DNA of 64,000 nucleotides from positions 7,063,501-7,127,500 of the forward strand of contig NZ_CP108581.1 in the NCBI RefSeq assembly GCF_036010665.1, read 5' to 3'. This DNA is from Microbispora sp. NBC_01189. GTDB taxonomy: Bacteria > Actinomycetota > Actinomycetes > Streptosporangiales > Streptosporangiaceae. A program made the position numbers and the translations under genes. Below, one piece after another: positions 26,477-35,560 of this stretch. Every line of letters begins with the position of its first letter. Position 1 is the first letter of the stretch. The notes below the pieces were generated by a model, which was given only the letters and a program-made list of their open reading frames with translations, did no database searches and was not told the DNA's origin.

Positions 26477-28317
26477 CGATTCGGGCAGTGGACGTCGCGC
26501 GGATGGACGACCGCCCGCTGTGGGTGGAGATCTCGGGCGACGAGGTCTGGTGGGACGAGCCCCGGCCGCACGAGGGCGGCCGGCGCTGCGTGGTGCGCCG
26601 TACGGCCGGCGGCGCGATCGAGGACGTGCTGCCGCAGGGCTGGAACGCCAGGAACCGGGTGATGGAGTACGGCGGGCGGTCCTGGCGTGCCCACGAGGGC
26701 CGGCTGGTGTTCACCAACTGGGCGGACGGCCGGATCCACCTGTGCTCCCCCGGCGAAGAGCCGGTCCCGCTCACCCCCGAGGGCCCCGCCCGCTACGCCG
26801 ACCTGGTGGTGCGCGGCGACGAGATCTGGTGCGTGCGGGAGCGGGGCGGCCCCCGGAGCGCGGACCGCGACATCGTCGTGGTGCCGCTCGACGGCTCCCC
26901 CCTCCGCGGGGTGGTCGCGTCCCACCGCTTCCTGATGAACCCCCGGGTGTCGCCGGACGGCCGCACGCTCGCCTACATCGGCTGGAACCACCCCGACATG
27001 CCCTGGGACGCCACGGAACTGTGCGTGGCGCCCGTCGCCGGCGGCCCGCACCGGGTGCTGCTGTCCGGCGCGTCCACCTGCCAGGCCGAGTGGCGCGACG
27101 ACGAGAGCCTCTACGCCGTCACCGATCCGACCGGCTGGTGGAACATCCACCTCGTCGGGCTGGACGGTACGACGCGCGACCTCACCCCCGTCCCCCTGGA
27201 GTTCGGCGACGCCACCTGGAAGATCGGCGGCACGTTCTTCGCCGTCGCCGGCGGGCGGATCGCCGCCGTGTACGGCACCGCCGACGAACGGCGGCTCGGC
27301 GTGCTCGACCGGCCCCTGCCGAACGGCTCGGGCGGCGCCGCCATCCGCGACGTCGGCGGCGGCTACACCTTCTGGGCGCCCACGCTGTCGGCGCGGGGCT
27401 CCCGCGTCGTCGGCGTCGCGGCCTCGCCGCACCGGCCGTACGAGGTGGTGCGGGTCGACCTGGAGACCGGGCGGCACGAGGTGCTCTCCCCCGGCAGGCC
27501 CGTGCCCGGCGACGCCGAACTGCCCACGCCCGAGGCCGTGACCGTCGACGGCGTGCACGCCCACCTGTACGCCCCAACCGGCGGCGGCGGGCCCGCGCCG
27601 TACGTGGTGTTCGTCCACGGCGGGCCGACCGGGTCGGCGGCGCCGGTCCTCGACCTGGAGATCGCCTACTTCACCAGCAGGGGCATCGGCGTCGCCGAGG
27701 TCAACTACGGCGGTTCGACCGGGTACGGCCGGGCCTACCGGGAGCGCCTGCGGCACAACTGGGGGGTCGTCGACGTACGCGACTGCGAGACCGTGGCGCG
27801 GTGGCTGCTGCGCACCGGGCGGGCGGAGAAGGTGGCGATCAGGGGCGGCAGCGCGGGCGGCTGGACCTCGATGGCCGCGCTCGTCCACAGCGACGTATTC
27901 TGCGGTGCGGTGTCCCACTACGGCATCTCCGACCCCGAGCGCTGGGCGGCGCAGACGCACGACCTGGAGTCGCACTACCTCGACGGGTTGATCGGACCGC
28001 TGCCCGAGACCCGCGACCGGTATCTCGACCGGTCGCCGGAACGGAACGCGGCGCGGGCGTCGGGCCCGGCGCTGCTCCTGCACGGGCTGGAGGACAAGGT
28101 GGTCGATCCCGCCGAGTCCGAGCGCTTCGCCGCCGCGCTCGCCCGGCACGGCCACCGGTGGGCGTACCTCACCTTCGAGGGGGAACAGCACGGATGGCGG
28201 CGGGAGGACACCATCGTCCGGGCGCTGGAGGCGGAGCTCGCGTTCTACGGGATAGTCTTCGGCTTTCCCACGCCCGAGGTCCCGCCGCTGACGCTGCACA
28301 ACGGGGAGAAGGAATGA
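26473..28317 (+). CDS. S9-family prolyl-oligopeptidase-like serine peptidase
   Basis: A 614-residue enzyme. Residues of about 1-370 form a beta-propeller (repeats such as MNPRVSPDGRTLAYIGWNHP) that filters peptide access; the rest is the alpha/beta-hydrolase domain. The triad is Ser in RGGSAGGW near residue 459, Asp in LEDKVVD near 540 and His in EQHGW near 573. Family members cleave short peptides or release dipeptides. Intracellular (no signal). Overlaps of four bases on both sides couple it to the C39 and M20 peptidases, which suggests a shared peptide-degradation task. Confidence 0.94.
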   Translation: MTIRAVDVARMDDRPLWVEISGDEVWWDEPRPHEGGRRCVVRRTAGGAIEDVLPQGWNARNRVMEYGGRSWRAHEGRLVFTNWADGRIHLCSPGEEPVPLTPEGPARYADLVVRGDEIWCVRERGGPRSADRDIVVVPLDGSPLRGVVASHRFLMNPRVSPDGRTLAYIGWNHPDMPWDATELCVAPVAGGPHRVLLSGASTCQAEWRDDESLYAVTDPTGWWNIHLVGLDGTTRDLTPVPLEFGDATWKIGGTFFAVAGGRIAAVYGTADERRLGVLDRPLPNGSGGAAIRDVGGGYTFWAPTLSARGSRVVGVAASPHRPYEVVRVDLETGRHEVLSPGRPVPGDAELPTPEAVTVDGVHAHLYAPTGGGGPAPYVVFVHGGPTGSAAPVLDLEIAYFTSRGIGVAEVNYGGSTGYGRAYRERLRHNWGVVDVRDCETVARWLLRTGRAEKVAIRGGSAGGWTSMAALVHSDVFCGAVSHYGISDPERWAAQTHDLESHYLDGLIGPLPETRDRYLDRSPERNAARASGPALLLHGLEDKVVDPAESERFAAALARHGHRWAYLTFEGEQHGWRREDTIVRALEAELAFYGIVFGFPTPEVPPLTLHNGEKE

Positions 28318-29597
28318 CCGAGGTCGCGACGATCTGCTCGGAGCTGCTGAGGATCGACACCACCAACGACGGGTCGGGCGACGGCCCGGGCGAGCGGCGG
28401 GCCGCCGAATACGTGGCGTCCCTGCTCGCCGAGGCCGGCATCGAGCCGATCGTCTTCGAGTCGGCGCCGCGCCGCACCAGCGTGGTCGCCCGCATCCCCG
28501 GCGACAGCCCCGACGCGCTGCTCCTGCACGGGCACCTCGACGTCGTGCCCGCCGACCCCGCCGAATGGCGTACGCACCCGTTCTCCGGGGAGATCGACGA
28601 CGGCTGCGTCCACGGCCGGGGCGCGGTCGACATGAAGGGCACGCTCGCGATGACCCTCGCCTGGGCCCGCGAGAACGCGCGCCGGGGCGTGCGGCCCCGG
28701 CGCGACCTTGTGCTGGCGTTTCTCGCCGACGAGGAGGCCACCGGGGCGTACGGCGCGGGGCACGCGATCGAGCGGCACCGCGACCTGTTCGACGGCTGCA
28801 CCGAGGCGATCAGCGAGTCCGGCGGTTTCTCCTGGTACGAGGGCGACGTCCGCGTCTATCCGGTGGCCGTCGGGGAACGCGGCACCGCGTGGATGCGGCT
28901 GACCGCCCGCGGCGTGCCGGGCCACGGGTCCAAGCCCGCCGTGGACAACCCTGTCGCCGAACTGGCCGCCGCCGTCGCCCGCGTCGCCGCCCACGACTGG
29001 CCCGTACGGCTCACGCCCGAGGTAGCCCGGCTGATCGAGGAGCTGTCGCGGGCGCTCGGCCGGCCGATCGACGTCGACCGGCTGGACGAGGAGATCGAGC
29101 GGATGCCCCGCGCGGCCGCCCTGTTCAAGGGGGTGCTGCGCAACTCGGCCAACCCGACGATGCTGAACGCGGGCTACAAGGTCAACGTCATTCCCGGCAC
29201 GGCCGAGGCCCACGTCGACGGCCGTTTCCTGCCGGGGCAGCGCGAGGAGTTCCTGGAGACGATCGACCGGCTGCTCGGCCCGAAGGTCTCCCGTGAGTTC
29301 GTCAGCTTCGAGGAGGCCGTCTCCTCCCCCGCCGACGGCCTGTTCGACGAGCTCACCGCCGCCCTGCTCGCCGAGGACCCCGCCGGCAGGCCCGTGCCGT
29401 ACGTGATGACCGGTGGCACGGACGCCAAGTGGTTCGCCAGGATCGGCATCCGGGGGTACGGCTTCGCGCCGCTGCTGCTGCCGCCCGGCCTCGACTACTT
29501 CGGCATGTTCCACGGGCTGGACGAGCGGGTCCCCGTCGAGGGTTTGGAGTTCGGCGTCCGCGTCCTCGACCGCCTCCTCGTGGGCGATCAGCCCTGA
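28314..29597 (+). CDS. M20-family metallopeptidase (peptidase/deacylase)
   Basis: A 427-residue zinc enzyme. Metal ligands are seen as LLLHGHLDVVP (His), HGRGAVDMKG (Asp), FLADEEATGAYG (catalytic Glu and ligand Glu) and a C-terminal FGMFHGLDERVP (His). The central dimerisation lid contains VPGHGSKPAVDNP. The M20/ArgE/DapE clan hydrolyses amide bonds of dipeptides or N-acyl amino acids; the substrate is unknown. The ATG is preceded by GGGGAGAAGG. It is the third gene in the peptidase operon, presumably taking the S9 products down to amino acids. Confidence 0.93.
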   Translation: MTEVATICSELLRIDTTNDGSGDGPGERRAAEYVASLLAEAGIEPIVFESAPRRTSVVARIPGDSPDALLLHGHLDVVPADPAEWRTHPFSGEIDDGCVHGRGAVDMKGTLAMTLAWARENARRGVRPRRDLVLAFLADEEATGAYGAGHAIERHRDLFDGCTEAISESGGFSWYEGDVRVYPVAVGERGTAWMRLTARGVPGHGSKPAVDNPVAELAAAVARVAAHDWPVRLTPEVARLIEELSRALGRPIDVDRLDEEIERMPRAAALFKGVLRNSANPTMLNAGYKVNVIPGTAEAHVDGRFLPGQREEFLETIDRLLGPKVSREFVSFEEAVSSPADGLFDELTAALLAEDPAGRPVPYVMTGGTDAKWFARIGIRGYGFAPLLLPPGLDYFGMFHGLDERVPVEGLEFGVRVLDRLLVGDQP

Positions 29598-29655
29598 CAG
29601 ACGCTCGTGTCAGAACCTCGGCAGCGTGGACCGGTCAGGCGAGGGGCGGCTTCTC

Positions 29656-31092
29656 TCAGCTTGCCATGGCCACCAGAAGTTGCGCGGCGGTCGGCCTGCT
29701 GCCGGGGTTCTTGTCGAAGCAGGCCGTCAGAGGACCGCGGAGAGATGGCGGAAAGGCCCGCGGATCGGGGGTGTGGTGAAGGATGGCCTGGAATACCTGC
29801 ATGGTCGTGGTGCCGCCGAACGCCTGGTGACCGGTTGCCGCGAAGAACATGGTCCCGGCCCAGCTGAAGACGTCGGACGGCGGCCCCACACGCGCTCCCG
29901 AGATCTGTTCGGGTGACATGTAGGCCGGCGTTCCCTTGATGCCCACGGTCATGGTGACCTGGTCCAGGGCCTTGGAGATACCGAAGTCGATGACTCGCGG
30001 GCCGTCCGGGCCGAGCAGCACATTGGCGGGCTTGAAGTCACGGTGGATGACCCCGGCGGAATGGATGGCGTTGAGCGCGGCCGACGTGGCGATCGCGAGC
30101 CGGATCAGGCTGTCTTGGTCAAGCGGTCCCTGTCCCCGCACGAGGCTGTCGAGAGAGGGGCCCGGAACGTACTCGCTGACGATGTAGGAGGTGTCGCCCG
30201 CCACCCCGGCGTCGATGATCCTGGCGGTGGAGAACTGCGGAACGCGTTGCGCCGCGGCGACCTCACGCATGAAGTCCTCACGTTCCTTGGTCCCCCCGCG
30301 AAACCGCTCATGCAGGACCTTGATAGCGACCCGGCGGCCGTCACCGGTCGTCGCGGCGTAGACCGCGCCCTGCCCGCCCTCACCCAGTCTCTCGCCCAGA
30401 AGGTACGGCCCCAGCATGCCCGGGCCCGAATGCCCGCCCTGCCCACCGCTCGGCGTGGCGGACGGAGCGGTGGAGCGCGCCGTGCCCCAGGGATCCCACG
30501 TCGCCGGACCTGCCGTGTGCAGCGGGCGTGTCGCCACAGATCGCGTCGGTGCAGTTGGCGTCGGTACCGCCGGCTGCTCCCGTGGGCGGAAGACCGCGGT
30601 CCGCAGGAAGAACGCGTGAACGGTGCCGCCGATCCACATGCCGCCGAACCAGAGCCACATCGCGATGGTGTTGCGGATCTCTTCTTCCGGCGGGTGATCG
30701 GTTCGGGGAGCGACCGCCACGATGACGATGAAGAACACGACGTAGCCGCTGGCGGCGAGCCATGTCTTCTGCCTGGCGAGCCGGACGGCGGCGGACCCGA
30801 TGATGAATACCGTCGCTATTCCGAACGTGATGAGCGGAGTGAGCGCCCAGATGATGCTGAGCGTCCGCCGGGTGCGGGACAACGGAATCGTGGCGGGATG
30901 AGCAGGGGGCACGTTGGCATGATAGGGAAAAATCTTCGCAGCGGCTCCGGCCTCGATCACATGGTATTTGTCCGCGACGACGGGCCGGAAATCGGTGACC
31001 GATATGAGCGGCATCAGTTCTATCACGGCATCCAGGGGGCTTATATGTCCGAATCGACTAGCGATGCGGCCGACGGCTCGGCCTCTGCCCAC
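29656..31092 (-). CDS. Serine/threonine protein kinase, N-terminal membrane, C-terminal catalytic domain
   Basis: A 478-residue protein. The N-terminal 70 residues are of unknown type, then three hydrophobic segments at about 78-103, 111-127 and 143-163 precede a Pro/Thr-rich linker. The kinase domain starts near residue 228: GEGGQGAVYA (glycine loop), VAIKVL (catalytic Lys), HRDFKPANVLL (catalytic loop), IDFG and SPEQ. Most bacterial membrane kinases have the order kinase, TM, sensor; here the order is reversed. The GTG at 31092 follows AAAGGAGAG, so the long N-terminus is supported. It begins 13 bases after the stop of the HNH gene. Confidence 0.9.
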   Translation of the reverse strand: MGRGRAVGRIASRFGHISPLDAVIELMPLISVTDFRPVVADKYHVIEAGAAAKIFPYHANVPPAHPATIPLSRTRRTLSIIWALTPLITFGIATVFIIGSAAVRLARQKTWLAASGYVVFFIVIVAVAPRTDHPPEEEIRNTIAMWLWFGGMWIGGTVHAFFLRTAVFRPREQPAVPTPTAPTRSVATRPLHTAGPATWDPWGTARSTAPSATPSGGQGGHSGPGMLGPYLLGERLGEGGQGAVYAATTGDGRRVAIKVLHERFRGGTKEREDFMREVAAAQRVPQFSTARIIDAGVAGDTSYIVSEYVPGPSLDSLVRGQGPLDQDSLIRLAIATSAALNAIHSAGVIHRDFKPANVLLGPDGPRVIDFGISKALDQVTMTVGIKGTPAYMSPEQISGARVGPPSDVFSWAGTMFFAATGHQAFGGTTTMQVFQAILHHTPDPRAFPPSLRGPLTACFDKNPGSRPTAAQLLVAMAS

Positions 31093-31105
31093 GAACCTCT
31101 CTCCT

Positions 31106-33538
31106 TTATGTCCTCGCTCGCCGGGTGGTGCGGGGGTTGCGGTAGGTGAAGGCCCAGCGGTCGTCGCCTACTTTGCGGCGGGTGTAGCGGGTGGGGTGGC
31201 GGTAGCGGTCGCGGTTGTGGAACTGGCAGGCCGGCCCGAGCAGCTTGAGGTCGGTCAGTCCGCCGCTGCTCCAGTCGTCGGCGTGGTCGATCTGGCACAT
31301 GGTGGCGGGCAGGGGGCAGCCGTCGACCCAGCAGGTGGCGTACCGGGCGAAGACCGCCCGCCGCTGGGCCGGGGTGGCCAACCTGACCTTGCGGCCCATG
31401 TCCAGGACCTGCCCGGCGGCGTTCATCACGATCCTCACCAGGGTGCTGGTACGCGCCAGCCGGTGCACACTGACAACGGGCAGCAGCTGCCCGGTCGCCA
31501 GGATCAGCCCCGGCAACCCCCGCAACCACACCCCCGGCGGCGCACTCACCCCCACCCCTGGCGGCGCATCGGCTTCCACCCCCGCCCAGGCATCACTCTC
31601 CGCCCGGGCGTCACCCTCCGGCCGGGCCTCGCCTCCCGGCCACGGCGGAGCGTCTGGGCCCGCCCCCGCCCATGACTCAGCTCCCGGCCAGGTGTCGCCG
31701 CCATGTTCCGCACCCGGCGGAGCGCCGGGCTCCGTGGCCCACGGGGCATCGGCTCCCGCCCCCGGCATCCCGCTCGGCACCTCACCGGGCGCGAAAGCAG
31801 GCCGATAGCCCCCCGCCGCACCGTCACCAACAGGACAGCCGCCATCACGGCGGTCCTCATCGGGACAGGCGGGAGCGCGGCACTCCCCCGGGCGGTCCCC
31901 CAAACGGTCGCCGCCGGGGCAGCCGTGGGCATGGCAGTCCCCGGGACAGTCCCCACTGGAGGCGTCTTCGCTGGGCATGCCAGGGGCGCCGTCGCGGCAG
32001 GTGGGAGCGTCCGTGGCAGGGTCCTGTCCGATGGGCGCGTCAGCCCGGTGCTCATCGCCCCGCATCGGCGCATCGCTGGCCAACCGGTCACCGTCGCACT
32101 CGGGGGTGCCGCTCTCGCACCGCCCACTGTCGCGCCCCGGAGCATCACCGGCGCGGGGCTCGCCGCCGGGAACAGTCGCGGAGCGCCCAGAGTCCGAGTG
32201 CTCGTCGCCGAGGTCGGCGGCGGGGTGATCGGCTGTGGGGTGATCGGCTGTGGGGTCGGTGTCTGCGGGGTCGGTGCCTGCGGGGTCGGTGCCTGCGGGC
32301 TTGCCGTCGTCGCAGGGAGTGCCACTCGGAGGGTCGTCGGGAAGGGACTCGGCGTTGACCAGCACCAGAAGCTCAGTCACGATCTTGTTCTCCAGGAACG
32401 CGATCAACGCGTCCGCGTTCCGCACACTCAACGGCCGGTCATCACCCTCAGCCCTCGGCCGGGCATACACATCCAGCATGTGCTGCAACCGCGCCGCAAC
32501 CTCCACCGGCAGGTAGAACTCCCCCTCCAACCCACCACCCCGACGCCGGCGCACCCGGAAGAACCGGCGATCGAAATCCGCCTGCTCGTCCTTCTCATGC
32601 CCGTCAGGGTCCAGCACTGCCCGCAGATACCGCCCCGCCTTCGCCACCTCCGCCGCACCCGCCGACCCCGCCAACTCCAGCAAGATCGCCTCGGCGGTGA
32701 TGGCCTGCTCGTCGGTCAGCCCCGCGGTGGCGGTGCAGATCGCCTCCACGACCCCCTCGGGCAGGCCGCCCTCCGCGAACAGGCGGCGGACCTTCGGCAG
32801 ACGGGGCAGTTCCATGCTCATCGTCAACAGGCGCCCCGCTCCCGCCGGCGTCATCCCCCCAGCAGAGCGCAACCACAACTTGGTGGACGCATGCCCATGG
32901 CTCTTCGCCTCCCCCATCCGGTGAACACGACCCACCCGGGCCGCCAACGCGCTGGTGATCCGGTCGCGGGCCGCAAGCAACTCCTCCGCCTCGGCCAGAC
33001 ACACCCCCGCGTCCTCGGGCACGGGCACCAACGCCGCCCCCCGAGCCGCCTCACCCACCGCCCCCACCGCCACCCACGACGACGACCCCACACCGGACGC
33101 GCCACCAGCATCCCCACCACAAGCACCGCAGAAGGACCCACCAGAGGCACCGTCAGGCGCGCTGCCGACGTCCCAACCATCCCGATCCCCGCCGGCGTCG
33201 CCCTCGGCCCTGGCGCCTCCCTCAGCGGCGTCCCGATCCTGGCCCGAGTCACCCGGGCCAGCGCCAGAGGCACCGTCAGGCGCGCCCATGGGAGCACTGG
33301 CGGGAGCACCGACAGTGGCACTGCCACAAGCGCTACCCGGAGCGCCGTCGTGAGCCGCCGGCTTGTCGATGCGACTCACGTGCTCGCGCGACTCGGGAAC
33401 GACGATCGGGACATATCCACGGGCGGCCGAGCCCTCGGAAGACCACAGCGGCGAGCTGGCTGTCAGCCGGTCCCACCAGTCGCCGTCCTCGTCGATCGAA
33501 CGACGAGGGTGATCAGAACCGCCATCGAACAGATCCAT
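31106..33538 (-). CDS. DUF222-HNH endonuclease-like protein with long acidic insertion
   Basis: An 810-residue protein of the 13E12-repeat type. A DUF222 domain (about residues 200-410, with LLAARDRITSALAARVGRVH and RRFFRVRRRRGGGLEGEFYL) is followed by more than 200 residues of low-complexity Asp/Gly/Pro/Ala sequence, then a C-terminal HNH domain with IDHADDWSSGGLTDL and CQFHN. The last position is HN where HH is common. The first 200 residues are also low-complexity. The role of this family is unknown; nuclease activity is inferred. The ATG has a GGAGG SD. The kinase gene lies directly downstream. Much of the coding length may be expandable repeats. Confidence 0.85.
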   Translation of the reverse strand: MDLFDGGSDHPRRSIDEDGDWWDRLTASSPLWSSEGSAARGYVPIVVPESREHVSRIDKPAAHDGAPGSACGSATVGAPASAPMGAPDGASGAGPGDSGQDRDAAEGGARAEGDAGGDRDGWDVGSAPDGASGGSFCGACGGDAGGASGVGSSSWVAVGAVGEAARGAALVPVPEDAGVCLAEAEELLAARDRITSALAARVGRVHRMGEAKSHGHASTKLWLRSAGGMTPAGAGRLLTMSMELPRLPKVRRLFAEGGLPEGVVEAICTATAGLTDEQAITAEAILLELAGSAGAAEVAKAGRYLRAVLDPDGHEKDEQADFDRRFFRVRRRRGGGLEGEFYLPVEVAARLQHMLDVYARPRAEGDDRPLSVRNADALIAFLENKIVTELLVLVNAESLPDDPPSGTPCDDGKPAGTDPAGTDPADTDPTADHPTADHPAADLGDEHSDSGRSATVPGGEPRAGDAPGRDSGRCESGTPECDGDRLASDAPMRGDEHRADAPIGQDPATDAPTCRDGAPGMPSEDASSGDCPGDCHAHGCPGGDRLGDRPGECRAPACPDEDRRDGGCPVGDGAAGGYRPAFAPGEVPSGMPGAGADAPWATEPGAPPGAEHGGDTWPGAESWAGAGPDAPPWPGGEARPEGDARAESDAWAGVEADAPPGVGVSAPPGVWLRGLPGLILATGQLLPVVSVHRLARTSTLVRIVMNAAGQVLDMGRKVRLATPAQRRAVFARYATCWVDGCPLPATMCQIDHADDWSSGGLTDLKLLGPACQFHNRDRYRHPTRYTRRKVGDDRWAFTYRNPRTTRRART
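32223..32297. repeat. Five tandem 15-bp units inside the HNH gene
   Basis: Two copies of GGGTGATCGGCTGTG, then GGGTCGGTGTCTGCG and two copies of GGGTCGGTGCCTGCG lie head to tail. Each unit adds five residues of the TDPAG or ADHPT type, so copy number could vary without changing the frame. It marks a fast-evolving linker. Confidence 0.85.
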
Positions 33539-33625
33539 CACGCCTCCTCCGCCGATTCGAAAGCATGTATGAATTCTCCCATGCCGAGCTGTTGCAGGCA
33601 CTGTTGCGCTGATGATTTGTTGGCG

Positions 33626-33985
33626 TCACAGGTGGGTGGGGACGGACGGCGGGGCACCAGCCGGGTCCGCGCCATCCGCGCACATGCGGACATATTCGTT
33701 CCGGCGTATCGGCGCGCCGTTCTGCGACTCCTTTACCCCGCAGATCGCGCTGACGAGCCAGTTGACCAGCCGCATCATGGCGTACCCGAGATCGTGGGTT
33801 CGGTTGCGCTCCAGGAACAGGATCTCCTGCGTGGACAGGTCGAACCGCGGGGAGACCGCCAGTCCGAGGTCGGCGATGTACAGGCGTTCACCGTCGGTGA
33901 GAATGTTCGCTGCGATAGCGGCAAGCGCCATGGTGGAGTCGTGCATGCTCACCGACGTGGCCTTCATGAACTCACAGAAGCTCAT
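33626..33985 (-). pseudogene. Decayed phosphotransferase/kinase-like gene, 3' part
   Basis: An open frame of 119 codons that reads like the middle of a kinase-fold protein. ANILTDGERLYIADLGLA is in the position of a catalytic/metal-binding loop (NxL...ADLG), then SPRFDLSTQE and THDLGYAMMRLVNWL. The part that would bear the catalytic His-Gly-Asp is missing, and the preceding codons (33986-34000) are in the same frame but contain a TGA. Together with the upstream fragment at 33998-34315 this is one decayed gene. The exact family is uncertain. Confidence 0.6.
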
Positions 33986-33997
33986 GCACTTCGACGC

Positions 33998-34315
33998 TCA
34001 TTTCGGCTCCTGGAACAGCACGACGCTGGCCGAGGCCCGGGCAACGGCGTGGAGACGATCCCGAACCGCCGGCGACCCGTGCCAGTACTGCACAACAGCC
34101 TCGATGTTGGCGTGCTCGTCGCCGGGTGGCGGCGCTCCAGACGCCCGATAGGTGGGGGAACCGCTCCCGGCGGAGAAGTTGACCGCGATCGACTCGTCCG
34201 CCGCCTGGGCCGGCCCGGCGGTCGCGACGACGGACGCGGCGACGAGCGCCGCGGCCGACAGCAGCGCGGCCAGGCTGCGGCGGCGCCTGTGCCACCGGCT
34301 GAATCCGATGTTCAC
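33998..34315 (-). pseudogene. Chimeric fragment: secreted glycosidase start fused to kinase-like protein
   Basis: 105 codons. Residues 1-38 are a clean signal peptide (RSLAALLSAAALVAASVVAT) with AQA cleavage; SIAVNFSAGSGSPTYRASG next resembles the start of a secreted xylosidase-like glycoside hydrolase. The sequence then switches abruptly to GDEHANIEAVVQYWHGSPAV and ASASVVLFQEPK, which fits the upstream part of the same kinase-like protein that continues after an in-frame TGA at 33998-34000. So a deletion probably joined two unrelated genes, and the fusion then decayed. The glycosidase resemblance is from memory of the family. Confidence 0.5.
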
Positions 34316-34797
34316 TCGTGACTCCTTCGACGGAAGGGGTGGGGATGGCGGGACGGGCCGTGTCCTGGAAACCGCGGCGTCTCCACCGGTCTCATTGAAT
34401 CGATTCGAGACAGAATCCTGTCAAGGAGATCGCGAACCGTTTCGACGATGATGGTCAGGCCTCCGTGGCTGTCGGCCTGCGGCGACGGACGACCTGAGGC
34501 CGGATCGACTCACCGACAGGGGATGAAATGTTCATCGACGGTAGAAGAACCGATTCGACAGTGATCCACGGATTCTCGATCCGCCGGCCCGCCCAGAGGG
34601 CTCAGCGCAGGCGGGGGGTCAAGGGCGTGCTCCTTACCCCCCGCCGGGCGCACGTGCGAGCGACAGTTCCCAGGTTCTGGCCAGGACATCGCGATTGGTG
34701 CCGCACGCCGGGCGTGTGGGCAGATTCACCCCTAACGTCCCCCCTAAAGCTCCACAGGCCCAGCAACGGGGAACGGCCACATCATTACAGTGAAGAT
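34316..34797. other. Intergenic region with LacI-type operators, otherwise featureless
   Basis: 482 bases lie between the divergent starts of the decayed chimeric gene (-) and the DUF1707 gene (+). Apart from the two LacI-like palindromes at 34397-34444, I see no ORF of coding character. The right half presumably contains the promoter of the DUF1707 gene. Confidence 0.5.
34397..34444 (-). promoter_or_regulatory. Two LacI-family-like operators upstream of decayed secreted gene
   Basis: GAATCGATTC (34397-34406) is a perfect palindrome with a central CG, and CGAACCGTTTCG (34433-34444) is a near-palindrome of the same design. Central-CG palindromes are typical of LacI-family sugar regulators. 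They lie 82 to 129 bases upstream of the signal-peptide fragment at 34315, which fits a former sugar-inducible glycoside hydrolase promoter left in place. No lacI-type gene is within the window. Confidence 0.5.
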
Positions 34798-35370
34798 ATG
34801 TCTGGTGAAATGGCGCCCGGTCGGGGCGAGCTGCGCGCGTCTGACAAGGATCGAGAGCAGGTCGTGGAGCTGCTACGAGTCGCCGCCGGAGACGGCCGGT
34901 TGAGTGCGGACGAGCTGGACGAACGGCTCGAAGCGGCGCTGACGGCGCGTACGTACGAGGAGCTCGACGCGCTGCTCACGGACCTTCCGGGGGCCGGACC
35001 GGCGTTGGCGCGCGGTGTCGCGGCCACTCTTCCGAAGGAGTTGACGCGGATCGCGGTCGGCAGCGCGAGTGCGAAGCGTGACGGCGATTGGGTGGTGCCG
35101 CAGCGCATGCAGGTCGAGTGCAAGAGCGGATCCGTCGTTCTCGACTTCACCGGTGCCGTCATCACGTCACCCACGTTGGAGATCGAGGCGTCGGTGGGCA
35201 GCGGATCGGTGACGCTGGTGGTTCCGCCGGACGTCCTCGTGGACGTCGAGGATGTGGCGGTGGGCAGTGGCAGCGTACAGAATCGCACGCGTGTCGCCCC
35301 CGGCACCCCGGTTCGGCTACGCGTCCACGTAACGGGGAAGGTCGGCCCGGGCAGCATCACCGTGCGATAG
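34798..35370 (+). CDS. DUF1707 (SHOCT-like) domain protein with LiaF-like beta domain
   Basis: A 190-residue protein. The N-terminal DUF1707 domain is clear: LRASDKDREQVVELLRVAAG, then DGRLSADELDERLEAALTAR and TYEELDALLTDLP. The C-terminal 100 residues are beta-rich with repeated SVGSGSVTLVVPP and VAVGSGSVQNRT blocks, resembling the LiaF C-terminal beta-helix. The usual membrane segments of DUF1707 proteins are absent, so it is probably cytoplasmic. Function unknown. The ATG at 34798 directly precedes the domain, whereas the longer frame upstream has no coding character. Confidence 0.88.
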   Translation: MSGEMAPGRGELRASDKDREQVVELLRVAAGDGRLSADELDERLEAALTARTYEELDALLTDLPGAGPALARGVAATLPKELTRIAVGSASAKRDGDWVVPQRMQVECKSGSVVLDFTGAVITSPTLEIEASVGSGSVTLVVPPDVLVDVEDVAVGSGSVQNRTRVAPGTPVRLRVHVTGKVGPGSITVR

Positions 35371-35560
35371 CCAGGGCCACCCGCAGCAGTTTCCGGCAAT
35401 GGATGCCGCGGCGTCCGAGGCCGGACAACCCACTCCCCCGCTGACGATTCGGGCAGCCCTCGGGCATGCGGGCCTTTTCCGGGGCCCGGGTCCCGGGGCT
35501 CGCCCGAGCGGTAGGTGCCGGGCGGTGTGCGGTGCCGGCTCGCTCGCTGTGCGCCACGAG

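Noticed and set aside
32223-32297. Possible CRISPR array in the HNH gene
   Set aside because: Units are 15 bases, contiguous and in frame, with no unique spacers: a coding minisatellite.
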